The notes under the pieces: generated by a model
Told to the model about the DNA's origin: nothing
The model's input: the letters and a program-made list of their open reading frames with translations, nothing else
Database searches by the model: none
Shown: positions 19,437-28,481 of the stretch, in pieces
Layout of the letters: the number at the start of each line of letters is the position of its first letter
How positions within the stretch are numbered: the stretch's first letter is position 1
From: Cafeteria roenbergensis
Lineage: Eukaryota; Sar; Bigyra; Bicosoecida; Cafeteriaceae
Direction: 5' to 3'
Assembly (NCBI GenBank): GCA_008330645.1
Contig: VLTN01000039.1
Coordinates: forward strand, 1 to 64,000
Length of the DNA stretch: 64,000 bases
Translations under genes and position numbers: made by a program

Positions 19437-20693
19437 CTAGCCGCGCACAGCCACTGCCACCTGGCCGGCGGTCGAAGGACGCTCAGCCTCCCGGCTGCTC
19501 GATGCTGCGGCGGGCTCTTCGCCGGCGCCTTGCGAGCCCGCCGCACCGGCGGTTGCTGCGCTGCCGGCTGATGCCCCAGCCTCAGTAGGCGCCCCGTGCT
19601 CTGCCTGGAACCTCCTCACGGCAAATTGGTGGGTGGGGTAGTCGCCTGGGCGCCGCATCATCACGCGGCGTCGCCGAGCACGGGCGGCGCCCTCTGGGGC
19701 CGCAGACGATCCCCCAGCCCCCGCGCCCGCGCCCGCGCCCGCTCCCGAGGCCGGTTTGGCCGAGTCTGCGTGAGAGGCGTCCCCGGCCACCAGGCGAGGG
19801 CCGTCGACGCCCTCCGGCCCTGCAACGGCCTCTCGAACGGCCTTGTCGGCAGCCTCCCGAACATGAGGGGGCACCACCTCCACGCGGGATATGCGGCCGT
19901 CAAGCATGTGAATGACGCGGTGGGCGTGGGACTTGAGGGCCACTTCGTGTGTGACCATGACCACCGTGACTCCGTGCGCCCTGTTGAGATCCAGAAGGAT
20001 CGACATGACGACGTCGGTGGTGGCGGGATCCAGGTCGCCCGTGATCTCGTCGCCAACGAGGATGTCCGGGCGGTTCGCAAGGGCCCTGGCGATGGCCACG
20101 CGCTGCGCCTCGCCCCCGGACAGCTGCGATGGCACGTACGCGAGACGGTGGCCCATGCCCACGCGCCCAAGCAGCTGCTCCGCCCGCTCGCGCCGCTTGC
20201 CCGCGGTGGCCCAGCCCGCGAGAACCATGGGCAGCTCCACGTTCTCCACCGCTGTCATGCTCCCCACAAGGTTGAAGCTCTGGAACACGAAGCCAAGGCG
20301 GCGCAGCCGCAGCTCCGCAAGGACTGCGTCCGGAGTCGACTCCCTCACCCGGGTGCCGCACAACCACACATCCCCGCGGGACGGCTTGTCGATTGTTGTC
20401 ATCAGGTTCAGCATCGTGGACTTGCCGCCGCCCGACTTGCCAAGAATCACGATGAACTCGCCGCGCCGCACCGTCAGGTCCACGCCGCGAATGGCAGGCA
20501 CCCCCTCAACGCCCAGGAGGTACGTCTTGTGGACGTTTCGGAGCTTGATGAGCTCGTCCGCGGTTGGGGGCGCGTCCAGCTTCCGCTCCTCGGCCTCGCG
20601 GAGCTCGGCGGCACGCTGCATCGCCGCCAGCGTGGCCTCCGCGTGAGAGAGGTCATCGCCCCGAGGGGACTGCGGCCCCGAGTGGTCAGCCAT
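19437..20693 (-). CDS. Soluble ABC ATPase of the LolD/MacB type
   Basis: The start is ATG of MADHSGPQSPRGDD; the product is 418 residues with no membrane span. Residues 50-290 form one nucleotide-binding domain: Walker A GKSGGGKST (near 88), Q-loop in FVFQSFNLVGSMTAVEN, signature LSGGEAQRVAIARAL (near 190), Walker B ILVGDEITGDLD and the H-loop VMVTHEVAL. The layout is that of bacterial lipoprotein/macrolide exporters (LolD, MacB), which use separate permeases; no permease gene lies in the window. Walker B reads DEITG where bacterial relatives have DEPTG. The C-terminal 120 residues are Ala/Gly-rich with one basic block (RRRRVMMRRPGDY). Such soluble ATPases occur sporadically in protists; the partner and substrate are unknown. 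It is head-to-head with the thioredoxin gene. Confidence 0.88.
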   Translation of the reverse strand: MADHSGPQSPRGDDLSHAEATLAAMQRAAELREAEERKLDAPPTADELIKLRNVHKTYLLGVEGVPAIRGVDLTVRRGEFIVILGKSGGGKSTMLNLMTTIDKPSRGDVWLCGTRVRESTPDAVLAELRLRRLGFVFQSFNLVGSMTAVENVELPMVLAGWATAGKRRERAEQLLGRVGMGHRLAYVPSQLSGGEAQRVAIARALANRPDILVGDEITGDLDPATTDVVMSILLDLNRAHGVTVVMVTHEVALKSHAHRVIHMLDGRISRVEVVPPHVREAADKAVREAVAGPEGVDGPRLVAGDASHADSAKPASGAGAGAGAGAGGSSAAPEGAARARRRRVMMRRPGDYPTHQFAVRRFQAEHGAPTEAGASAGSAATAGAAGSQGAGEEPAAASSSREAERPSTAGQVAVAVRG

Positions 20694-21046
20694 CCGGCAC
20701 GGCCCCCTGGCACCGCTGCCCTGAGCGCGAGCCCGAGTCCCGGCTCGAGTGTTGCAGGGAACGCGATTTTTTTCCGCGCCGAGCGCGCCTCTGCAGACGG
20801 CCAGGCGCCCAGCAGCGCGGCTCGCGTGGCCGCTGCTCCGCGCTGCAGCCCCCCTCGACTCGCAGCGCTGTTCGGAAACGGAGCGCGAAGGGCCATCCGC
20901 CCGTCGGTTGGTTTTTGCGCCGTGCTCCGTCCGCCAGCAGCCCAAATCACAACACAGCATTTCTGGCAGGGCTGACGGATGGCGCCCAGTTCCCGTGGCC
21001 TCGCACCCAGCACCCCCGCCCTCACCTGCTGCGCAAGGATCGGGCC
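20694..21046. promoter_or_regulatory. Divergent intergenic region, ABC ATPase / thioredoxin
   Basis: 353 bp separate the two start codons, so the region must include both promoters. A T-run (gattttttt) near 20764 stands out in the GC-rich background. No known motif was identified. Confidence 0.4.
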
Positions 21047-21830
21047 ATGGCCATCGCAGCCGCTCTTGGACGTGCTCGGCCCCTGGCGCTGGCCCGCCGC
21101 TCGATGGCGGCCGGCCTCGCCGCGCAGCTGAGCCCCGTCGCGCGGGCGGCAAGTGCCCTTCGCTGGTCCCCTGCCGGCCTCGGCCCTGCCCCTGCCCAGC
21201 CGCGCAGCTGGCTCTCGGACGACGCGGCCGCCGGTATGGAGGATGAGTCGCTTGTGCAGGTCATCTCCAGCAGCCGCGAATTTCACGCGTGCCTGGAGGA
21301 CAACAAGCGCTGCATTGTCTATTTCACCGCGTCGTGAGCCCTCCGGCCGCGACCCAGCCTTTGCGCGCCCCTGCGATGTGCGGTGGGAGCCGCGTCGCGC
21401 TGAATTGTTGCTTCGCGTGCGTGTGCGTGTGCGTCTGTCCGCAGGTGGTGTGGCCCGTGCCGCTTCATTGCCCCGGAGTTCGAGAAGCTGGCCAAGGAGT
21501 TCGGTCACGCTGTAGCGTTCCTCAAGGTGGACATCGACGAGATGTCGCGCCTTGCTTCCAAGCACAACATCAGTGTGAGTGCGGGGCGTCCCGCGCTGCG
21601 TGGCCTGCCTTGACCAGCCCATCTGAGGCTGGCACAGAGCATCTCCGCTCGCGCCTCTGCCACTGCCCCAGCCGCGCGCTGCTCGGCACCCGCAGGCGGT
21701 TCCCACGTTCCTTTGCTTCATTGGGGGTGAGCAGCTCCCAGGCGAGCTGGTTGGCGCGGACATGGCGGGCCTGCGTGCTGCGGCTGAGCAGCTGGCCGCA
21801 AGTGCCGACAGCGAGTCTGACTCGGACTAG
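21047..21830 (+). CDS. Mitochondrial-type thioredoxin, three exons
   Basis: Exons 21047-21333, 21445-21574 and 21696-21830 join with consistent phases (2, 0) to 183 residues. The first intron splits the active site: exon 1 ends in the YFTAS strand and exon 2 opens with [15 protein letters not shown], the redox motif. Exon 2 continues with [19 protein letters not shown]. Exon 3 supplies the cis-proline loop [11 protein letters not shown]. The N-terminal 65 residues are Arg/Ala/Ser-rich without acidic residues ([15 protein letters not shown]), typical of a mitochondrial presequence. The protein should reduce disulfides in the matrix with a thioredoxin reductase. The acidic tail (SADSESDSD) is an extra. 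All introns are GT-AG with GTGAG donors. Confidence 0.93.
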
Positions 21831-22144
21831 CCGCGCCCCCAACGCCGTGGAGCCCAGCCTCCCACGCCCTATTTTGCGCTCGCCGGCTGTTTCGGCAGCT
21901 GAGTTGGGCTGTGGCGCTGCGCTTTGCCTCGACCTCTGGGGTGTGCAACCGAATCGCTGTGCAAGTCATTGGAAATGCTGGGCCAACTGCCTGCCCGTGT
22001 TGGGCGAGCACAGCGGCCCAGCGTGCGGACGCCCCCGTGCGCGCCGCCCCACACCAACCACGGTATTGACGATCCTGCTGCTCGCCCCTTCCCCGTCACG
22101 CAAACAGCTGCACGCGTCCACGCGTCCCCAACCCACCCGAGCTG
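21831..22144. other. Convergent spacer
   Basis: 314 bp between the thioredoxin stop and the RNase H2C stop; no feature seen. Confidence 0.4.
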
Positions 22145-22942
22145 TCACGCCTGAGCGTGCACAGCGCCCATCAACCCTGTAAGCCTTGCCAGACGCTGGT
22201 GCAGCTCCCCGCTTGAGGGGACGCGGTCGTGCCTCCTGCGAGAGAGCGGTGACGGAGGCAAAGCCAGACTGGAGCGTGGGCGAGTGGCCCGCTGTGAACT
22301 CTGGCGGCTTGGCCCGAGAGCGACAAGCCGATGGGACGAAGTCTGGCGGGAGGTGGAGGCACGGCCACCTAACTGCGCACCATGCCACCGCATTGGGGTG
22401 CCGCCTTGCGGTCCAACGCCCATCCGCGCCCCCTGTTTGGCAACACTCTGCCCAGCTGCAACACACTCACCAAACCGATAGCGAAGAGAACGTTGCGTCC
22501 ACTTGCAACGCAGCGTCCCACGGCCCGTCGTCGTCGATCCCACCACCACCTCCCCGCAGTCATGCGCCTCGTCATCGGAGCTGTCCGAGTCCTCTGCCGC
22601 TGCGCGGGAAGACGACAAATCCGCAAAAATGCGCTTCCGAGACCACCACACCCACCATTCCTTTCGGCAAGCGCGCAACCACTCCATCCAGGGCTCGGCC
22701 GCGGAGAAACGCAGTCTTCTCGGCCCCACCAGCGTTGGCCGCGCCAGATGGACGGGCGTAGGACTTCCCGTCGTGGCGCTCTTGCCTGCGGCCGGCTTGT
22801 CGTCTGTTTCCGCAGCAGCCGGGAGGAAGTACGTTGACACGGGTGCCGGCCCGTCTAAAGATATTTTGGCAGGGACGTGATGGACCTCTGCGTCCTTCAT
22901 CACCCGCCCAGACGCCGGGAGGCGGACCAGGGTTGATGCCAT
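22145..22942 (-). CDS. RNASEH2C: RNase H2 subunit C-like gene with discontinuous reading frame
   Basis: The ATG at 22942 opens a frame with the subunit's first signature, VHHVPAKISLDGPAPVSTYF. The second signature, TAFLRGRALDGVVARLPKG (FRGR.L.G....P.G), follows in another frame. An acidic stretch (AEDSDSSDDEAHD) is back in the first frame, and the next strand (VDATFSSLSVW) is again in the second. A clean 235-nt intron (22470-22236, GTGAGT...TCGCAG) then joins in phase 2 to the last exon, RHDRVPSSGELHQRLARL...AVHAQA, the family C-terminus. The order and spacing of blocks match RNase H2C, a non-catalytic subunit of the enzyme that removes ribonucleotides from DNA. No GT-AG intron explains the internal shifts; each lies near a short homopolymer (GGGG, TTTTT, GGGG). 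Consensus error or a decayed copy are both possible. Confidence 0.7.
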   Translation of the reverse strand: MASTLVRLPASGRVMKDAEVHHVPAKISLDGPAPVSTYFLPAAAETDDKPAAGKSATTGSPTPVHLARPTLVGPRRLRFSAAEPWMEWLRACRKEWWVWWSRKRIFADLSSSRAAAEDSDSSDDEAHDCGEVVVGSTTTGRGTLRCKWTQRSLRYRFGECVAAGQSVAKQGARMGVGPQGGTPMRWHGAQLGGRASTSRQTSSHRLVALGPSRQSSQRATRPRSSLALPPSPLSRRRHDRVPSSGELHQRLARLTGLMGAVHAQA

Positions 22943-23617
22943 TGGAATTCAAACAGCCAGTTGGCCAGCGATCGCGGCGCGGACAAGCTGACGCGGCCAG
23001 AACACGCGGTCGCGACCAGAGCAGACGCTCGCTGCCGCCCGTGCGCCCCGGGGCGGGGATGGGCGCAGGCGAAGGTGCGCAGCGGCGGGGGCGGGCGCAT
23101 GCAACCACCGCCTTGGCAGAGCACACATCGCGGCAAGCATTGAATCAGCATCGAGTCGGAAAGCCGCACATGTCTGTGTGGCCACTGGATGGACGCATGC
23201 CGGTGGCAGTGGCATTGAACAGTGCGGTGAGGCAAAGAGGCAAACTCACGGAGCGACAGGCGCTGGCGCTGTCCGCGGCCTCGCCCCGATCGCCGCAAAG
23301 GCGCACGGCTCTGCCAGCAGCAGCCGTTTGCTGTCGTGCTCTCCGCCTCGCAAGGCTTTGCGTCCCGCAACCCTGAAACGCCACCCCTGCCAGCTGCACG
23401 AGAACAAGCTCGAGAGGGCTCGGCCCAGTCTCGCTTGCCTCGCTGCTGCTGTGGCCAGGGGCCGGGGAGCATCAGGGCATTCGAGCCACGGAGCACGCCG
23501 AAGCGCGGTGCTTGCTAGCCAGGCAACTCAACCTGCAGCTGCTGCGGACCCGGCCAGGACCCGCTTCGCTGGGACTGCCCCCTGCGGAAACGCACCCAGC
23601 GTCCATTCTCCCGCGTC
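22943..23617. other. Divergent intergenic region, RNase H2C / C2 protein
   Basis: 675 bp between the two start codons. It should contain both promoters and perhaps a 5' UTR exon. Several ORFs cross it, but all have shadow-like composition. No repeats seen. Confidence 0.4.
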
Positions 23618-25860
23618 ATGTCCGTGCTCCGCTTCGTGGTTCAGGGCGTCGGCCTGGTTGCCACGGCCGAGACTCAAGGAGCCTACATTATCCTCGGGCC
23701 GGACCCAGGCTCGCCGCTGTACACGTCCGTGCTTTGCGAGAACGCCATCGACCCCACGTGGGATGAAGTTGTGCTGGAGGGGTCCCCGGGGGAGTACGAC
23801 GAGGACACGTGAGCCCCGGCCGCCGCAGTTGGGCGCCGGATGACGCGCGCTGACTTGGCAAGCCCGCCCCCCGAGCGCGCCACTGCCCGGCAACGCCCCC
23901 ACGCGCTGGCGGGCGGGGAAGTCGTCTTGGACGCGCTGCAGCGGTTCGCAGCGCTGCGGGAGCGCTGCCTGCGGGGCTCCTTTTGGAGCGGGAGGCAACT
24001 TGCACGACCCGCAGTTGGTGTTTCTCCGGCCGGTCGCCTTGCCGCCCTCAGCCGCGCTTCGCTCCCCGCAACCCGGGCTCCTCACTCTCCCTTGCTCCCT
24101 CCCTCTCTCTCTCTATCTCTCTCTATCTGAACCGTGTGCTCTCGCTCCTGCCCAAGCGCAGCGACGTGATGGTCAGCATCTTCGAGGTGGACGGGGACGG
24201 CGTTTCCGTGCTCATAGGCACGACGCAGGTTTCCGTCGCGGAGATGCAGCGCGGCGCACGCGACACCCCCCCGCGCCGGTTCGCCCTGGTGAACCACGAG
24301 GGGGCCGAAACGGGGCACGTTGCCTTCCTCGGGGCATCGGCGGGCCCGCGGCCAGCCGTCCCGAGTGCGATCAGCATTCCGGGGCGCCCGGGAGACGCAG
24401 GGCAGTCCGACAGCTCCGCCCCCGTTGTGATTGGGGCCGAATCGCCCATGGCGGGTCCCCTCACGCCCGCCACGGCTGCCACCTACCCCGGCAGGGCCGC
24501 CTTCGCCCCCGCAGCCCCCCCCCTCCCTCCGGGGAGGCAGGCGAGGCGGCGGACAGCGGATCGGCCTCCGACGCGTCGGGCTTTGCCGCTTCTGGTGGCG
24601 ATGGCAAGGCAGCGGGTGGCGCGAGGGCGGAGGACGTTGCCGCCGCCGCCGCAGCGCGCCGCCTGGAGCTCCTGCGGCGGCGCGTGGACGAGATGAACGA
24701 GCTCTGCCGAACGGCCGAGGACGCCAACGCACGGGCTGCCCGCGAGACGAAGTGGAGGCAGGAGCTGCAAGAAGACAAGCGAGCGCTCCAGGAGCGCGTG
24801 CAGTCCGTGCTCTCAGACTTGCGCCGCGAGGAGACGGCTCGCCTCGACGCCGAGCGGCGCGCGACGGAAGCCGCTCGCCGGGCCGAGGCGGCCGTGGCCG
24901 ATGCGGAGCGGGCCAGAGCAGAGGCAGAGGTGCCTCGCGGCCCGTCGCCGCGCGCTGCGGCAGCCGATGCGCAGCGGCTTCGTGCGGCGCTGGACGAAGC
25001 CAAGGGCCACAAGCAGGCAGCGGCCATGGCCGAGGCTAGGGCCACAGGCCTTGAAGCCTCTCTCAAGAAGGCGGAAGCGGCCGCCGCGGCCGCGGCGCGG
25101 GACCTTGCCAGGGCGAGGGCGGAGGCTGCTGCGACGGAGAAGGCGCTGCGGGCTCGGGCCCGCGCCGCGGAGGAGGCGGCCTCGGAGGCCAAGGCGGCCA
25201 CGGAAGAGGCGGAGGCGAGGGCCTCGGCCACCAGCCGAGTCGTCGCTGACGGCTTCGCGGCGGCCGCCCGCTCGCTGGGCCTCAGCCTCTCGGCCGACGG
25301 CGGCGACGCCGACAGCGCAGCCGCTCCGCCCAGGCTAGCCGCCACGCGGGGGAGCCCTCTGGGCCCCACGCTGGCGTGCCTCGCGCCGTGCTGGATGCGG
25401 ACTGGGAGGCGTGGGACTCCTCGCTCATCGCCGCTGCCGTGGAGGCCGTGGCCAGCGCGGCAACGGGCCTCGCAACCGCGCCATTCCGTCTCTCAGTCGA
25501 GCCCCGCATCCCCGGCCGCGAGGGCCTCCTTCGGCACCGCTCTCGGACGCCGGCTCCGAGTCGCCGCCGTGGCCGCCGCCGCCGCCGCGTCCCGCAGAGC
25601 TGCGCCGCCAGATGGCCCAGCAAGGCGCGACCACGCGCGGCGGTGGAGGACAAGAACAAGCTCATCCGGGAGTGGGAGCACTACGCGAACCACTGGGAGC
25701 GCCGCGCAGGGACGCCGAGCGACCCTCAAGCGGCTCGAGCAGAGGCCGAGAGCTGCGCGACGCCGCGCCGAGAAGGCCGAGCGCGAGCGGGACGGGGCCC
25801 TGGCGGAGCTGGCCAAGCCGCACGACGCACAGGCTACGCGAGGCCGCGCCGCCGTTTCCG
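23618..25860 (+). CDS. C2 domain-coiled-coil protein, frame interrupted
   Basis: Exon 1 (23618-23808) and exon 2 (from 24162) join in phase 2 over a 353-nt intron. Together they form a C2 domain (residues 1-95): LRFVVQGVGLVATAE, AYIILGPDPGS, ENAIDPTWDEVVLEG, then DVMVSIFEVDGDGVSVLIGTT. Such domains bind phospholipid, often with calcium; several of the loop aspartates are present. After about 110 disordered residues the frame changes at a run of nine Cs (24515-24523). An Ala/Glu/Arg-rich coiled coil follows (24640-25310). Beyond 25330 sensible coding segments appear in successive frames (VLDADWEAWDSSLIAAAVEA; ELRRQMAQQG; EDKNKLIREWEHYANHWERR; EKAERERDGALAELAK), so the true end is not resolved. 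Either the assembly has several small indels here or the gene is decaying. Confidence 0.6.
24091..24129 (+). repeat. CT-rich simple repeat in an intron
   Basis: A run of ctctctatct units sits in the first intron of the C2 gene, about 35 bases before its 3' splice site, and may act as a polypyrimidine tract. Confidence 0.7.
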
Positions 25861-26179
25861 CCGGCACGGGACTCGGCCGCGGTCGGGCTCGCCGCTCCCG
25901 GCCAACGCCCGCCCTCGCCGCCCTGGCCCCCGGCGGGGGGCACTCCGCGGGCCTTGCAGCCGAGTCGCGGGCAGCGTTGGTGGATGCCGGCGCGGGTCAC
26001 CTCTCGCGCCGCCCAGCACATTCTCGCAGCGCTGCTGGCGCGCAGCGTTCGCCGGCGCCTCGCCTCCCTCCGCTCTGCGCAGCAGTTTCCGGCCGGCTTG
26101 CCGGGCAGTGCCGTCAAAGCCTGTCGCCCCGCACTCTGGCCTTCAGCAGGGTGCTTGCGCTCGAGGGGCAGACCATGCT

Positions 26180-27555
26180 ATGGAGGTGAACGCGGACGCG
26201 AAAGCCGCCGTGCTTGCTTGCCTCTCTGGCAGCCTCGCTCGCCTGCCTCCCGAGTGGACCCGTGAGGTGATCTCGGCGCCCGTGCCCGTGGACACAGACA
26301 TGCTTGAGGCTTGCTCCCGCTTGTGTATAGAGCAGAGCGGTAGCACCCTCGACGTGGTTTCGGCAATGCACGCTGCGAAGCCGCCTGGACTTGAGTGCCG
26401 AGGCGCGGAGGCGGCTAAAGGCGCCTCTGTCCCGAGACGACCGCGACTCGGACCTCCTCGAAGCGCGGCCTGCGGATTCCAGGGGCAACAATCTGTCGAT
26501 CCCTCTTGCGCATGCTGGTGCCGGCGGCCCGGGTGGGAGGCTTGGGGCGAGAGCGGCCGAGGCGCCAGAGCCCGAGGAGCACATCCCAACTTGCAGCCAC
26601 GATGCTGGGGCATGTGCCGCCGTCGACTGCGCCCACCGCATTCGCCACTGGACACCTTCTTGGCTGCGCCCAGCGGGGCGCGGCCGCAGCGCAAGCTTCG
26701 GCTGCTGCGCAGTGCTGCTCCTGCTGGGCCACGGTGACGATGATGAATCCGCTGCTGCTGTCGATGGAGCGGTGTGGGCCGTCGCGTCTGCTCTGAGCGC
26801 AGCGCGGCTGTCTGCCTGCCGGGGAGCGTGCCGGTCGACGGCGCTTGCGCGCCGAGGCAAGATTGCGGCGGCCACGCCGAGCGACACGGCGCCGTTACGG
26901 CTGGCCCCACAGCTGCCCGCTTCGTCATCCACAGACGGGGGCGCGATCCCTGAGCTGCACGGCACGCTGAGGCCCCTTTGCAAGCCCGGGGGGGCCTGGG
27001 ATGGGGAGGCAGCCTGGCCGATCTCAGAGCGGGCAGTTGCCCGCCATACGCAGGGAAGCCAGGCTGGCGAGGCACCGCTTCAGCATTGCCAGGGCGTCGC
27101 CATCGGGGTCGATGTTCGAGCAGCCGGTGCCCTCGCTGGCTGCTGCCGCTGCGTCTCTGCGCGCGCGGCCGGGCGTGTTGCTGGTGCTCAACGCCGACTG
27201 CCTCGACGCCGGCGCGGCGAGGCAGCTCGCACGCAGCGTCAGGGGAGAGGCAGATGCGCGCCTGCCTGACCTCAGCGCCAGTGCGGTGGTGCTTGTCCCA
27301 CGTGGGCTGGCCGCGCCGCCGAGTAATGGCGCAGCGTCACCGGTCTGCCAGTGGCACGAGGCTGCGTACACGCGGCTGCCAGCGCACCTGCCTGCGCGCG
27401 CAGCGCGGCAGCTCCAGCGGGAGCGAGCAGTCGCGGCGCTGAGACGGTGGGAGCCGCCGGCGCGGTCCGGCGACGGGACGCACGGCGGGGCAGTTGGCCG
27501 GTTGCTCGCTCTGTGTGTGACCGATGTGATCGTTTTGCCAGCTGCCCCGGCTTGA
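26180..27555 (+). CDS. Hypothetical coding region, frame interrupted
   Basis: A non-shadow amino-acid composition appears from an ATG at 26180 (MEVNADAKAAVLACL, PPEWTREVISAPVPVDTDML, IEQSGSTLDVVSAMHAA) and resumes in other frames, including TSQLAATMLGHVPPSTAP at about 26600. It ends in a coherent stretch from 27100 to the stop at 27555 that contains PGVLLVLNADCLDAGAARQL and a basic helical tail. No family is recognised. At least three frame changes separate the parts and no introns were convincing. It could be one gene with sequence errors or fragments of two. Confidence 0.3.
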
Positions 27556-27819
27556 GTGCGCGTGTGGACCGGCCCAGACAACCCCTTTCGGAGTGTACGC
27601 GCCCTTGTGGGCGGCCGCTCACGCGGCATGCGCACAAAGTTGTGAGCCAAGCCCTCAACTCTGGCGGTTGCGGCACAGAGCTGGTCGGAGTGGCTGTCCG
27701 CGAGTTCCGCGCCGCCCAGCGCCACTCCTTGCCGGCGATGCAGGCCGCAGCTGCGGCAGCCGCCGGCTTCGCGGCGGCTGCCGATACCAGAAAGGGCCTG
27801 GGCGGCGGCAGCTCCAAGC

Positions 27820-28480
27820 ATGGAGGCCGTCAGTGCCTCCTCTGCGAGCGGGGCACGCTACGACAGGTGCGACAGCGCCAGCCGCATGGCCGTGGCCGAG
27901 CTCCTGCCCCACGGCTCCACCAAGGCCACAAGCGCTGCTTCGGTGCGATGCGACGTGCACTGGGCAGCCGAGGGAGCGCTGCGAATCGGCACGCGCGAGT
28001 GCAGCGGGCCCCACGCGCGAATTTCTGCTCTCTTGCTGCTCGCAGCACGGACGCCCAGTTCCGAGACTGGACGACGCGGCACCGCCACGAGTGCTCGTTC
28101 GGCCTTTCGCCCCAAGGTGCGGCTGCGACGTCGTTCTCTGCGGCCCCTGCCGCGCCGAGTCGGCGTGCGTTCTGCTGGTCATCGAGCTCGCCGTTGGCTC
28201 GACCGCGCTTGCCCCTGCGCCGCTCCCACGACTGGCCTGTCGCAGACCAAGCACATGCATCACAGCTCGCCCCTGCAGCACTCAGGCATGAGGCCCAACT
28301 CGCGCTGAACGACCAGCAGCCCCGGCGAGCGCTGGCGCTGGCAATGTTGAGTCTGCACAAGTCTGCGCCTTCCGGAGCGGCCTCGCTGGACCCCAGCGCG
28401 CTCGAACTCCAAGGTGGGCCACCCTGCTGGGGTCGCCGTCGCGCCAGGCCCGTCGTTGTGCGCAATGGGGCCTGAAGTCT
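27820..28480 (+). CDS. Possible MYND-type zinc-finger segment
   Basis: Around 28046-28100 the frame reads DAQFRDWTTRHRHECSF, resembling the second half of a MYND finger (...C..xDW..H...C) as in SMYD-type and other MYND proteins. It follows a pyrimidine-rich cgcag splice acceptor at 28045; a candidate GTGCAG donor at 27999 would make a 47-nt intron joining the frame beginning MEAVSASSASGARYD. Downstream helical text (ALRHEAQLALNDQQPRRALALAML) is TPR-like. The first zinc ligands are not clear. It may be the 5' part of the formin gene or a separate gene. Confidence 0.3.
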
Positions 28481-28481
28481 C

